A stretch of 64,000 nt of DNA from Winogradskyella pelagia (GTDB lineage: Bacteria; Bacteroidota; Bacteroidia; Flavobacteriales; Flavobacteriaceae), in NCBI RefSeq assembly GCF_017581965.1, contig NZ_JAGEVF010000004.1, positions 62,001 to 126,000 of the forward strand, read 5' to 3'. The notes beneath the pieces were generated by a model, which saw only the letters and a list, made by a program, of their open reading frames with translations, was not told the origin of the DNA and did not search any database. Positions 52,280 through 61,429 of the stretch are shown here, piece after piece (position 1 is the stretch's first letter; every line of letters starts with the position of its first letter). The position numbers and the translations under genes were made by a program.

Positions 52280-53355
52280 AGCTATCCAATTTAAAATTGC
52301 TTCGCTACGCTTCGCGCCATTATTTTTTTTGAAAAGAAAAAAGATAGCCATAGTTGTTGTGGCGTGGGTAAGGCTGTCAAGGTTTTTGGATAAAAGTTTT
52401 TTGAGTTGAATGTCTAAATCAAAAGAAAAAGGGTCTTGAAAAAAGTTTTATTCAAAACCCGTAGGGCTTGACCTTTATAGCCTTGTGCGGTTGGCAGAGG
52501 CAGCCACATATATTTGCCATCTTTTTTTATTTTAGTATTTCAAATTTGTTTAAACTTGATTCAATTTACTTTTAACTTTTCTGGGGAATTAACACTTAAA
52601 AAAATAGGTTTCAGTTCGTATTTGAACGTTGGATTAAGCGTTTGTATATGTAGCGTTTTAAATAGTTGTTTGATAAAACAGCATTTAAATAAGCTACTTA
52701 TACAGGATTTTTAGACAATAGCTTATAACTTTTTTGAGGCACGATAAAAAGTAATGTGCTATGGCGCACTACAAAATATTGTAAACCTATTTTTTTATAT
52801 CCTATTTCTTGGGTGGTGGGGAAAAGTGGTCTTTAATATTTGTTAACGAAATGAGACAAACAAAGACTTGAGGTAAGGAATACTTGGACTTAACGATGGT
52901 TTTGTGCAGTTGAATGAGATAACGAATATTATAATAAATTAACGTTACCCTTTGAATGTTCGACTGTTTAATGTTTGTTCAAAATGTAGTTAGAAGTTCG
53001 GATGTGAGCGTTGGATGAGCGGATATTTTACATAATAGCAGTTATAGCGACGAAAATATAATAAAACGCCCTAGGCAACCATTGAAAGGATTTTTGCTCC
53101 TATAACTTCTATTATGTAACATAGCTTGGGATTGGTTTTGTGGCGTAATAATTGTTTGAGCGTTGGCAATGGCTCTTTGCTTTTTTATTGTACCAATTTA
53201 TTAAAATGGATACTTTTAAATAAAATAAGCAATGTGCTATTATAGCGTTGGCTACAAGTATTATGACATAAAACCAATTATGCATTGGCGCGCGGAACAA
53301 CACAAAAGACAGAGGATTTTGAGGTACGAAAAAACTGGGTTTTGGGTTGTGGGGA
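52280..53355. other. About 1.1 kb without a credible gene
   Basis: Two short frames here (52514-52714 plus, 53112-53303 minus) have poor coding character. The region has AT-rich stretches, G+C-richer patches such as AATGTGCTATGGCGCAC and AGCGTTGGCAATGGCTC, and a large inverted repeat (53028-53119). It separates the locus from the metal-resistance operon and may mark an element boundary. Confidence 0.55.
53028..53119. repeat. Imperfect inverted repeat
   Basis: TTACATAATAGCAGTTATAG (53028-53047) is matched at 19 of 20 bases by the reverse complement of 53100-53119. The match continues weakly inwards, about 25 of 30 in total, around a 32-base centre. Function is unknown. Confidence 0.7.
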
Positions 53356-53386
53356 ATAAAAAAGAGCCTTCCGAAAAAGACTCTTT
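53356..53386 (-). terminator. Terminator of the metal-resistance operon
   Basis: On the minus strand, AAAGAGTC pairs with GGCTCTTT (one G-T wobble) around a 10-base loop and is followed by a T-run. It begins 10 bp after the HMA protein stop codon. Confidence 0.8.
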
Positions 53387-53395
53387 CATTATTGC

Positions 53396-53836
53396 TTAAT
53401 GGTCGTGATTTGAATGGTCATCACTTTTTTCTTCACCAGATTGATTCATCATCATTTCGTGGTCGTATTTACAACAACCTGGTAAACCATCATATGCTTC
53501 TTCATCACCTGCTACTTTTTCGGTATCATATCCTGAAGCTGCGATTGCTTTATGGATTGCCATTGCATCGGTTTTTGTATCATCAAAAGACACATCAATC
53601 TTCTTTTTATCGACATCCCAATTAGCACTTGCAACACCTTCAACACCGTTAGCTGCTTTTTCGATAGTGTTTTTACACATTCCGCAATTTCCTCTTACAC
53701 CAAAAGACAGGTCTGTCATTGCCATATCTTTAGACATTTCAGTAGTTGTGGTTTCTGTTTCTTTTTTGGTTTCGTTTTTACAACTTGTTAAACCTAATGC
53801 TGCTATTACAGCGATACTTAAAATTACTCTCTTCAT
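53396..53836 (-). CDS. HMA-domain lipoprotein, heavy-metal binding
   Basis: The 146-residue protein has a lipobox (LGLTSC, Cys19), a Thr/Glu-rich linker, an HMA domain with the CxxC metal site GNCGMCKNTIE (near 50-60) and a His/Asp-rich C-terminus (DHSNHDH). HMA domains bind Cu(I) and related soft metals. The lipid anchor places it in the periplasm or outer leaflet, so it could deliver or buffer metal for the efflux pump. It is the last gene before the operon terminator, 20 bp after cusB. Confidence 0.88.
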   Translation of the reverse strand: MKRVILSIAVIAALGLTSCKNETKKETETTTTEMSKDMAMTDLSFGVRGNCGMCKNTIEKAANGVEGVASANWDVDKKKIDVSFDDTKTDAMAIHKAIAASGYDTEKVAGDEEAYDGLPGCCKYDHEMMMNQSGEEKSDDHSNHDH

Positions 53837-53856
53837 TGTTTAAAATTTAATTGTTA

Positions 53857-55587
53857 TTACTCTATTACTTGTTTTACTTCACCACAGGTTAGCATTGCTT
53901 CGCCAAAGTATGGGTTGATTACTTTTTCTTCTTTGCTCAACCAATAGGCCCCTTTATTGTTATCTGCCATTGGGCAAAACTGTACAAATAACTTATCATT
54001 CATTTCGTCAAAGTTTCTGACCATCTCAATAATCGTATCTGAAACAATTTGAAACTGTTTGCGTTGGTGCTCCAAACTCACATTTTCATTTATCCCTTTA
54101 GATGTTTTGTGTAAAATTGACCAATAATTATGAGTTTGTTCCCTTTGTTTTACTGGTATTTCTTCTAATGCTTTTCTAAATGCTTCACTTTTGGCAGAAG
54201 CTAAAAAAGTATCAGATTGAATTAATGCATCTTTCAAATTGATATAAGCATTAATTACAGGTAGAAATGATTTCTCTACATTTCTATTAAAATCGATTTT
54301 TTCTGTCACCTTATCCATACCCAAATGACCTTCGTGACCTGTCATTACTTTTCCACCATCCTTATTCATCATCGACTTTTTTCCTTGTAATTGTGCTGCT
54401 GCATCAACCGTAAATGTACCGTTAGTCACTATTTCATTTCCAACAAATAAACCTTCTACAACTTCATATTCATTACCAATTTGATTGCCTAATTTAATTT
54501 CACGCATTTCAAAAATAGGTTGGTCTGGATTTGTTTTAAGGTACACCACAGAACGTTCACCTGTCCATAACACAGAAGATGCAGGAATTGTTAATACTTC
54601 GTCATTTTTAGCTGTACTGCCTTCAATATTTGCGGTTACAAACATTCCTGGTTTAAATACATCGTCCTTATTGCTTAAAACAACACGTAAGGTTACAGTT
54701 CTTGTTTTCGTGTTTAAAACTGGGTCAATGAAATCAACTTTACCTTTAAACTCTTTATTAGGATAAGCATTGGTTTTTATCATCACTTCCTGTCCTTTTT
54801 TAAAGCGGTCAATCTGATTTTCATACACATCAAAGTTTCCCCAAACTGTGTTGAGATTGGCAATTTTTAATAAGGGTTGTCCTTGTTTGATGTAATCGCC
54901 TTGCTCTACCAATTTTTCTGTAACAGTACCCGAAACGGTTGCATACACAGGAAAGTTTTCTTTTACTTTTCCTGTTTCTTCAATCTGATTGATTTGATTT
55001 TCAGAGAGCTTCCATAATTTCAGTTTATTACGGACTGCTTTGTATAAAGCAGGTTGTGATTCTTTTAAAGATGCTGCTGTAATTAATTCTTGTTGTGCTG
55101 CATAGAGTTCTGGCGAATAAATGGTTGCCAATAATTGACCTTTACCAACTTCTTCGCCTGTAAAACTCACATTCAAACGTTCAATTCTTCCAGCGAAATA
55201 ACTTACCTGTACTGCATTTGCTTCTTCGTTTTCAGCAATTTTACCAGATAATTTGATAGTATTGCCTTCAACATTGCCTTTACCAACAATAGATGTTTGA
55301 ATATTAGCTAAAGCCATTGCGTTTTCAGTCAATTTGAATTGGTCTGCTAACAAGCCATCACTTCCATTTTCTGCAGGAATTAAATCCATTCCACAAATAG
55401 GACAATCGCCTGGTTCTGGTTGCATAATTTGTGGATGCATAGAACACGTCCATAGTTGATTAGTTGCTGCAACCGCATCGTGATTATGGTCTGTTCCTTC
55501 TTTTGATGAGCCACCAAAAAGCAACCAACCCAATAACACACCTACTACGAGTATGCCAATATATATGACTATTTTATTATTTTTCAT
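53857..55587 (-). CDS. cusB: RND efflux periplasmic adaptor (CusB-like) with heavy-metal-binding domain and DUF3347
   Basis: The 576-residue protein has an N-terminal membrane anchor (about 5-25), a Cys/His metal-binding domain (near 46-70: CSMHPQIM followed by CPICGMDL), and a membrane-fusion-protein core (about 90-410, with lipoyl-like segments EEVGKGQLLATIYSPE and IKQGQPLLKI). A C-terminal DUF3347 region follows (about 430-560, NYWSILHKTSKGINENV). It links the RND pump CusA to the outer-membrane TolC-like channel. It overlaps the DUF305 gene by 11 bp. Confidence 0.92.
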   Translation of the reverse strand: MKNNKIVIYIGILVVGVLLGWLLFGGSSKEGTDHNHDAVAATNQLWTCSMHPQIMQPEPGDCPICGMDLIPAENGSDGLLADQFKLTENAMALANIQTSIVGKGNVEGNTIKLSGKIAENEEANAVQVSYFAGRIERLNVSFTGEEVGKGQLLATIYSPELYAAQQELITAASLKESQPALYKAVRNKLKLWKLSENQINQIEETGKVKENFPVYATVSGTVTEKLVEQGDYIKQGQPLLKIANLNTVWGNFDVYENQIDRFKKGQEVMIKTNAYPNKEFKGKVDFIDPVLNTKTRTVTLRVVLSNKDDVFKPGMFVTANIEGSTAKNDEVLTIPASSVLWTGERSVVYLKTNPDQPIFEMREIKLGNQIGNEYEVVEGLFVGNEIVTNGTFTVDAAAQLQGKKSMMNKDGGKVMTGHEGHLGMDKVTEKIDFNRNVEKSFLPVINAYINLKDALIQSDTFLASAKSEAFRKALEEIPVKQREQTHNYWSILHKTSKGINENVSLEHQRKQFQIVSDTIIEMVRNFDEMNDKLFVQFCPMADNNKGAYWLSKEEKVINPYFGEAMLTCGEVKQVIE

Positions 55588-56059
55588 TCTCTAATCGTTT
55601 TATCATTGCTTTCATTTCTTCTATTTCTTTACGTTGTGCTTTTATAATGTCTTCTGCTAATTTCTTAACTTCTGGGTCTTGAATATCTGCTCTTTCACTT
55701 GTTAAAATAGCGATAGAATGATGTGGTATCATTGCTTTCATCCAAAGGACATCACCAATAATTGGTGCTTGTGTTCTCACCAACCCTAATGCACCTACAA
55801 ACAGAATAAAACTACCTGCGAGTATGGCGATATTCTTCTTTTTGTCGTTATACATTTTTCGCATAAAAAACCACATTATTACTGCCATTGTTGAAATTCC
55901 TAAACACGTCATATAGAATCGTGTTAAACTAAACCATACGTGGTCTATGGAATAGGTGTTTAAATACATTGTGATGTACATTGCTACAAATGAGCAAGCC
56001 AACATTATAAAGAAGGTTTTGTAATTTGCTTTGTTTGAGTGTTCTTTTGAATTTCCCAT
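55577..56059 (-). CDS. DUF305-family membrane protein
   Basis: The 160-residue protein has three to four hydrophobic segments and a C-terminal DUF305 part with the signature MKAMIPHHSIAILTS (near 113-127), then KLAEDIIKAQRKEIEEM. DUF305 proteins occur with copper and other metal resistance genes; the His pair may bind metal. It overlaps cusB by 11 bp and follows the CDF-like gene by 26 bp, so it is part of the operon. Confidence 0.9.
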   Translation of the reverse strand: MGNSKEHSNKANYKTFFIMLACSFVAMYITMYLNTYSIDHVWFSLTRFYMTCLGISTMAVIMWFFMRKMYNDKKKNIAILAGSFILFVGALGLVRTQAPIIGDVLWMKAMIPHHSIAILTSERADIQDPEVKKLAEDIIKAQRKEIEEMKAMIKRLENEK

Positions 56060-56085
56060 ATTTTTTGATTTTATAGTTAAACTTT

Positions 56086-56877
56086 TTACTTACTTAATTT
56101 TAATATCCTGAATGCACCTTGTATCACCAATCCAAATACAATGATTCCTATAATTAAATCTGGAATACCAGAATGCAGCCAATTGACCAACACGCCTGCT
56201 GCAATTACACCAAGATTTATTATAATGTCGTTAGAGGTAAAAATCATACTGGCACGCATATGTGCTTCTTGACTTTTAGATTTTTGCAATAAGTACAAGC
56301 AAATGCCATTTGCAATCAAAGCAAATATTGAAACGATAATCATTGTTGAAAATACAGGCAGCGCTTCATAGCCTAAAAACCTACGTATTACCTCAACGAT
56401 TCCGATAATTGCAAGTGTTATCTGAAAATAGCCTGCATATTTTGCAATACGTTTCTTTTTTAAAACCGTGCCACCAACCGCTATTAAACTCAATCCATAA
56501 ACAAATGAATCTGCCAACATATCTAAACTATCAGCTACCAAACCCATTGATTTTGAGATGATACCTGTACTCATTTCAATAATAAAAAATGCAAAATTGA
56601 TAATAAGAACTGTCCACAACAGTTTGGATTGATTCCTCGTAGATTCAGTAATGATTGTGTCTGTTTCTTCTGAACTGATTAATGTTTCATTAAGTTTTAA
56701 TTCTTTTATAGAATTACTTATTACATTCGCATCAGCATTATGATATAATGTTAAGATTCTTTCTTCTAAATTAAAATCAAGTTGTTTGATACCATCTATA
56801 TCAGATAGCTTCATCTTGATTAGATTTTCTTCAGAAGGACAATCCATTTTTGATATTTTGAAAACTGTTTTCTGCAT
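56086..56877 (-). CDS. Cation-diffusion-like transporter with N-terminal HMA-like domain
   Basis: The 263-residue protein has an N-terminal HMA-like domain (1-70) whose metal loop is KMDCPSEEN, with only one Cys, so its binding site is altered. Six membrane segments follow. SLDMLADSFVYGLSL near 116-130 carries the CDF-type Asp pattern. The family exports divalent metals. It is 4 bp after the P-type ATPase gene and 26 bp before DUF305. It is shorter than many CDF proteins, lacking a long C-terminal cytoplasmic domain. Confidence 0.85.
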   Translation of the reverse strand: MQKTVFKISKMDCPSEENLIKMKLSDIDGIKQLDFNLEERILTLYHNADANVISNSIKELKLNETLISSEETDTIITESTRNQSKLLWTVLIINFAFFIIEMSTGIISKSMGLVADSLDMLADSFVYGLSLIAVGGTVLKKKRIAKYAGYFQITLAIIGIVEVIRRFLGYEALPVFSTMIIVSIFALIANGICLYLLQKSKSQEAHMRASMIFTSNDIIINLGVIAAGVLVNWLHSGIPDLIIGIIVFGLVIQGAFRILKLSK

Positions 56878-56881
56878 ATTA

Positions 56882-59383
56882 TTAGATTTTTACTGTTCTT
56901 AATCGTAGTGCGTTTGCTATTACCGAAACAGAGCTAAAACTCATTGCTAAAGCTGCTATCATTGGCGAGAGTAGTATTCCGAAGAATGGAAACAACACAC
57001 CTGCTGCAATAGGTACACCCAATGTGTTGTAGATAAGTGCAAAAAATAGGTTTTGCTTAATGTTCTTCATTACGGAATCGCTTAAATTTCTTGCTTTTAC
57101 AATTCCGTTTAAATCACCTTTTACCAATGTTATCATAGCACTTTCTATCGCTACATCTGTTCCTGTTCCCATTGCAATACCTACATCACTTTTTGCCAAT
57201 GCTGGTGCATCATTAATTCCATCACCTGCCATAGCAACTACTTTTCCATTTTTTTGTAGTTTCTCTACTTCTTTGAGTTTGTCTTCTGGTAGCATACTGG
57301 CTTTAAAATCTGCCAGATTTAATTCTGATGCTACTGCTTGTGCAGTATCGTGATTATCGCCTGTAAGCATTATAACATCAATGCCTTTATCTTGAAGTGC
57401 CTTAATAGCTTTGGCACTTGTTTCTTTTATCTTATCGCCTATAACTACATACCCAACGACGGTTTCATCTATTGACAAATAAGAAACTGTTTTACCTTGT
57501 TTTTGGTAAGATTTAGCTTCGTCTTTCATTTTAGAAGCAATTTCTGCTTTCACATATTCCATCATTTTAGGATTACCTAATGCTACATTTTTTCCATCAA
57601 TTTTAGCTTCAACACCTTTTCCTGTAACAGCACTAAAATCTTCGGACTTTAAAATTTCTGCGTTGTGTTCTTTGCCATATTTAACTGTCGCTTCTGCCAA
57701 AGGATGTTCACTATTTGTATTTAATGAAACGATGTATTGTAACACTTCTTTTTCGCTTAAAGCATTATTAAAAGCACCAACGGTTTCAACTGTTGGTTTT
57801 CCTTCGGTAATTGTTCCTGTCTTGTCAACGATAAGCGTATTTACCTTATCCATTTTTTCAAGTGCTTCGGCATTTTTAATCAATACACCATTTTGAGCAC
57901 CTTTACCCACACCAACCATTACAGACATTGGTGTTGCTAAACCTAATGCACACGGACACGCAATAATTAAAACTGCAATTGCATTGACCAACGCATACAC
58001 ATAAGCTGGTTCTGGTCCCCAAATTGACCAAACTGCAAAAGTTAGTAGAGAAATTATGACTACGACTGGCACAAAGTAACCCGAAACTTTATCCGCTAAA
58101 TTTTGAATAGGTGCACGACTTCTACTGGCATCATTAACCATATGAATGATTTGCGATAATAGCGTGTCACTTCCTACCTTTTCGGCTTTCATTAAAAAGG
58201 CTTGATTCCCATTAATTGTTCCGCTACTTACTTTATCTTCTTGAGATTTGTTTACAGGAATAGGTTCTCCTGTAATCATAGATTCGTCAATAGTTGTTTC
58301 GCCTTCAGTTATCACACCATCCACAGGAATTTTATCTCCTGGTTTCACTTTTAGAATATCATTTAATTCTATCTCGTCAATACTGACTTCAATTTCTTCA
58401 CCATCTACTATTTTTATGGCTTTATTAGGTGCTAACTTTAGTAACTCTTTTACTGCCGAATTGGTTTTACTATGCGCACGAGCTTCTAACAACTGACCTA
58501 AAAGCACTAACGTTAGAATAATTGTTGCTGCTTCAAAATAGACGTGAACTGCACCTGATTCAGTTTTAAATTGTTCAGGAAATACATCTGGAAACAACAT
58601 CCCAAATACACTAAATAACCAAGCCACACCTGCACCGATTCCAATGAGTGTAAACATATTGAGATTCCACGTTTTTATGCTTTTATAAGCACGCTCAAAG
58701 AACATCCAAGTAGCATAAAAAACAACTGGAATGGATAGTGCAAATTGAATCCAATTCCAATTTTTCTGTTCCATTATATTATACAATGGATTGTTATTAA
58801 GCATTTCGCTCATAGCAATTAAGAAAATAGGTAATGTGAATACAGATGCTATCCAAAATTTCTTTAATAGCTTCTTATACGTTTTTTCCTCTGCTGAACT
58901 ATCTGCTTCCATTGGCACTAAATCCATCCCACAAATAGGACACGAACCTGCTTCGTCTTTGACAATTTCTGGATGCATAGGACACGTCCATTGTTCTGCT
59001 GAAGTTGTGGATAGATTTTGTTCTTCCACCAAATCCATTCCGCAAACAGGACAATCGCCTGGTGCATCATAAGTTTTATCGCCCTCGCAATGCATAGGAC
59101 AATAAAATGTGCCTGTGCCTTTTCCTTTGGATTGCTCTTTCTTTTTATCATTTGAATGTTGATGTTGTTCACCTTGTTTATGAATACTGTATCTATCACC
59201 ATCCTTTTTTAAGGCTTCTTGAAACTTTTCTATAGGAATATGCGATTCCATTTCGATGGTAGCTTCAGCCTTTTCTAAATTGACCGTTGCTTTTAAAACA
59301 CCTTCCACTTTAGAGAGCGTTTCTTCAACGTGACTGCGACAACCGTTGCAAGTCATTCCGTGTATATGATATGTATGTTTCAT
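56882..59383 (-). CDS. copA: Copper-translocating P1B-type ATPase with HMA and two Cys/His metal domains
   Basis: I chose ATG 59383 (MKHTYHIHGMTCNGC) since the 22 residues from an upstream ATG at 59449 overlap the previous gene. The 833-residue pump has an HMA domain with CNGC (C12, C15), a His/Lys-rich linker, two zinc-finger-like metal domains (CPMHCEG...CPVCGMDL and CPMHPEI...CPICGMDL), six to eight membrane helices, the CPC motif (ACPCALG), DKTGT, TGDN and GDGINDAP. It exports Cu(I) or Ag(I). It is in the middle of the metal operon. Confidence 0.95.
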   Translation of the reverse strand: MKHTYHIHGMTCNGCRSHVEETLSKVEGVLKATVNLEKAEATIEMESHIPIEKFQEALKKDGDRYSIHKQGEQHQHSNDKKKEQSKGKGTGTFYCPMHCEGDKTYDAPGDCPVCGMDLVEEQNLSTTSAEQWTCPMHPEIVKDEAGSCPICGMDLVPMEADSSAEEKTYKKLLKKFWIASVFTLPIFLIAMSEMLNNNPLYNIMEQKNWNWIQFALSIPVVFYATWMFFERAYKSIKTWNLNMFTLIGIGAGVAWLFSVFGMLFPDVFPEQFKTESGAVHVYFEAATIILTLVLLGQLLEARAHSKTNSAVKELLKLAPNKAIKIVDGEEIEVSIDEIELNDILKVKPGDKIPVDGVITEGETTIDESMITGEPIPVNKSQEDKVSSGTINGNQAFLMKAEKVGSDTLLSQIIHMVNDASRSRAPIQNLADKVSGYFVPVVVIISLLTFAVWSIWGPEPAYVYALVNAIAVLIIACPCALGLATPMSVMVGVGKGAQNGVLIKNAEALEKMDKVNTLIVDKTGTITEGKPTVETVGAFNNALSEKEVLQYIVSLNTNSEHPLAEATVKYGKEHNAEILKSEDFSAVTGKGVEAKIDGKNVALGNPKMMEYVKAEIASKMKDEAKSYQKQGKTVSYLSIDETVVGYVVIGDKIKETSAKAIKALQDKGIDVIMLTGDNHDTAQAVASELNLADFKASMLPEDKLKEVEKLQKNGKVVAMAGDGINDAPALAKSDVGIAMGTGTDVAIESAMITLVKGDLNGIVKARNLSDSVMKNIKQNLFFALIYNTLGVPIAAGVLFPFFGILLSPMIAALAMSFSSVSVIANALRLRTVKI

Positions 59384-59384
59384 T

Positions 59385-59594
59385 TTAACAACAATTTTTA
59401 TTATTCTGAATTGGCGGACAAGGGACAGTTCCATAAGAACAATAAACACAACAATCGCCTTCCTTTGGTTTCAAAACCGTTTTGCAATTTTTACACTCAT
59501 AAAAGAATTGACAAGCATTTGTTGGCATTTCTTCCACTTTTTTATGTCCGCAGTTTGGACAAGTGATTTCTGATTTTAATATAGGTTGCATCAA
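59385..59594 (-). CDS. GDCCVxC-domain small Cys-rich protein
   Basis: The 69-residue protein matches the GDCCVxC family: ITCPNCGHKKVEEMP, FYECKNCKTVLKPKEGDCCVYC, then CPP and a terminal NCC. Ten Cys residues in 69 suggest metal binding. It is common beside mercury and other heavy-metal genes. Its stop lies one base before the CopA start, and it starts 2 bp after MerTP. A second Met at residue 2 is an equally possible start. Confidence 0.88.
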   Translation of the reverse strand: MMQPILKSEITCPNCGHKKVEEMPTNACQFFYECKNCKTVLKPKEGDCCVYCSYGTVPCPPIQNNKNCC

Positions 59595-59596
59595 TT

Positions 59597-60190
59597 TTAT
59601 TTTTTATCAGTTACTTTATAACCTGTAGAATTAATTGCTTTCTCAATCTCTAATTCATTGGTTTTGGTTTTGTCAAATTCAATGATAGCGTTACCTTTTT
59701 CGTAGGATGCTTTTGAGTTTACAATACCGTTGAGTTTATTAACTTCGTGGTTTACGTGTGCTTCGCAACTGGCGCAGGTCATTCCGTCGATTTTAAATTC
59801 AGTTGTTTTAATGTCTGATTTATAAACTACGGTTATTTGTTTTTCTGTATTTGTGTAAAAAATTCCTGAATAGTATGGGAAAGCCAACATTACAATTGCA
59901 AATACAGTAACAATTCCTAAAAACCTCTTTGATTGTATGAATTTTGGTTTTTCGTCCGTTTCACATTCACAGTCAATTTCTTTTTGAGGTTTTAGTTTTT
60001 GATACCAAGCAAATCCTAATACAAAAACTGTTAACCCAATTAGATAAGGTCTAAAGGGTTCTATCCAAGAAAATGCTGAAGCAATTCCACTTGTTCCTGC
60101 AATAAGAGCTAAAACAGGGGTAATACAACATAGAGAAGCAGTTATAGCAGTTAACATTCCTGTGCCAATTAGTTTACTATTATTTTTCAT
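59597..60190 (-). CDS. merTP: MerTP fusion: mercuric-transport membrane protein with C-terminal HMA domain
   Basis: The 197-residue protein has a MerT-like part (1-120) with three membrane segments, the SLCCITPV Cys pair near 21 and a CEC motif in the cytoplasmic loop. A MerP/HMA domain follows (about 128-197, DGMTCASCEAHV with CxxC). MerT and MerP bring Hg(II) into the cell for MerA reduction; no merA is in the window. Within a Cu efflux operon a role in another soft metal or in mercury uptake coupled to genes outside is possible. Confidence 0.9.
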   Translation of the reverse strand: MKNNSKLIGTGMLTAITASLCCITPVLALIAGTSGIASAFSWIEPFRPYLIGLTVFVLGFAWYQKLKPQKEIDCECETDEKPKFIQSKRFLGIVTVFAIVMLAFPYYSGIFYTNTEKQITVVYKSDIKTTEFKIDGMTCASCEAHVNHEVNKLNGIVNSKASYEKGNAIIEFDKTKTNELEIEKAINSTGYKVTDKK

Positions 60191-60193
60191 AGT

Positions 60194-61429
60194 TTACTGA
60201 ATTAAATAATTAATGATTGTACTTTGCACATAGTAGGTCTTAATAGACTCTATTTGATTGATTTGAAACTTTAGTTGTAGTTCTTGAATATCCAAAACAT
60301 CATTAAAATCTATCGTTCCTGTTTCATAGCTTTTGATTAAAATGTCTTCTGCATCTTTGGCTTGCTGTAGGTTTTTGGTTTGGGTAGCATAACTTATTCT
60401 TGCAGAAATGCGTTCGTTAATCGCTTTGTCTAAAAGCGTTTCCAATGCATTTAAACGTTCCTGTTTTTGAGCCGTAATTTCCTGTTGTTGCAACTCATTT
60501 TGTTTGGTTTGGGATTTATATTTCTTATTGAAAATTGGGATAGATACCGAAACCATTGGCATTACAATATCCTTACCGTTATCAGTAAAATCCATATTTG
60601 GTCTTTTGGAAACATTGATATAATCTAACCCGAAACCAATCATAGGACTGCTTTCTTTTTGATTCAATAATTCAGATTGCTCTATGGATTGATAGAGTTT
60701 ATCATATTTTAGTAATTCAGGATGTAATGCTAAATTTTCAGAATTCATATCAAAGTCTTCTGAAGGTATCATTAAACTATCTATCACATTCACGGTAACA
60801 TCATTATTTCTATTCAATAGATTATTGAAGTTAGTTTGTTCTGCTAAAAATTGTTGTTGCAACACCTCTTTTAATTGTTGCATTTCGTTTTGACGCATTT
60901 GCAATCGCAACACGTCTACTGCGGATGCTTTACCAACCTCAACAGATGTTAGTGCTAACGTCTCATAAGTTTCTAATAGTTTAATGTTTTCAGTTAAGAC
61001 CTCTTGCTTTGCTTTGTTGGCGTATAGATTATAATAGGATTGTGATACCGAAGCCATTAGTTTTCGCTTTGCAATAACAATGTCTTCGTATTTAGCATCT
61101 GCCAATGAACTCACATAGTCTTCTCTCGATGTAATAGTCCCAAACCACGGTAACATTTGTTTAGCAGATACCTTAAAGCGTTGTGCACCTGTTCTGGTTT
61201 CCGGTTCACTTACAAAGTAACCGACACCAAATTCGGTATTAGGAATGGTATTTATTTCGTTTACTTTTTCGGAAGCTCTTTTGTATTGTAACTCAAATTT
61301 TTGAATTTCTGGATTGTTTGTTAAGGCTTCATCTATAAGTGTTTCTAATTGTTGTGCATTTCCAATGAGAACAAAGAATAACGAACAAAGAATAAAGACT
61401 GTTTTTATGTGTGATTTTATCTGTTTCAT
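60194..61429 (-). CDS. cusC: TolC-like outer-membrane channel (CusC-like)
   Basis: The 411-residue protein has a signal peptide (about 1-25, ending LIGNAQ) and the long helical TolC/OEP pattern in two repeats (IDEALTNNPEIQKFELQYKRASEKV at the start; the second repeat near 225-400). It forms the outer-membrane exit of the CusABC pump. It overlaps the CusA stop by 4 bp. It is somewhat shorter than Gram-negative TolC proteins, as is usual in Bacteroidota. Confidence 0.93.
   Translation of the reverse strand: MKQIKSHIKTVFILCSLFFVLIGNAQQLETLIDEALTNNPEIQKFELQYKRASEKVNEINTIPNTEFGVGYFVSEPETRTGAQRFKVSAKQMLPWFGTITSREDYVSSLADAKYEDIVIAKRKLMASVSQSYYNLYANKAKQEVLTENIKLLETYETLALTSVEVGKASAVDVLRLQMRQNEMQQLKEVLQQQFLAEQTNFNNLLNRNNDVTVNVIDSLMIPSEDFDMNSENLALHPELLKYDKLYQSIEQSELLNQKESSPMIGFGLDYINVSKRPNMDFTDNGKDIVMPMVSVSIPIFNKKYKSQTKQNELQQQEITAQKQERLNALETLLDKAINERISARISYATQTKNLQQAKDAEDILIKSYETGTIDFNDVLDIQELQLKFQINQIESIKTYYVQSTIINYLIQ

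Noticed and set aside
52514-52714. Plus-strand frame of 66 codons
   Set aside because: Hydrophobic and repetitive by composition, no family likeness, no promoter or terminator signal, and in a gene-poor stretch.
53020-53130. Possible integron attC site
   Set aside because: The inverted arms are suggestive, but the RYYYAAC and GTTRRRY core sites are not present at the right places and no integrase is visible.
53112-53303. Minus-strand frame of 63 codons
   Set aside because: It crosses the arm of the inverted repeat and shows no protein-like pattern.
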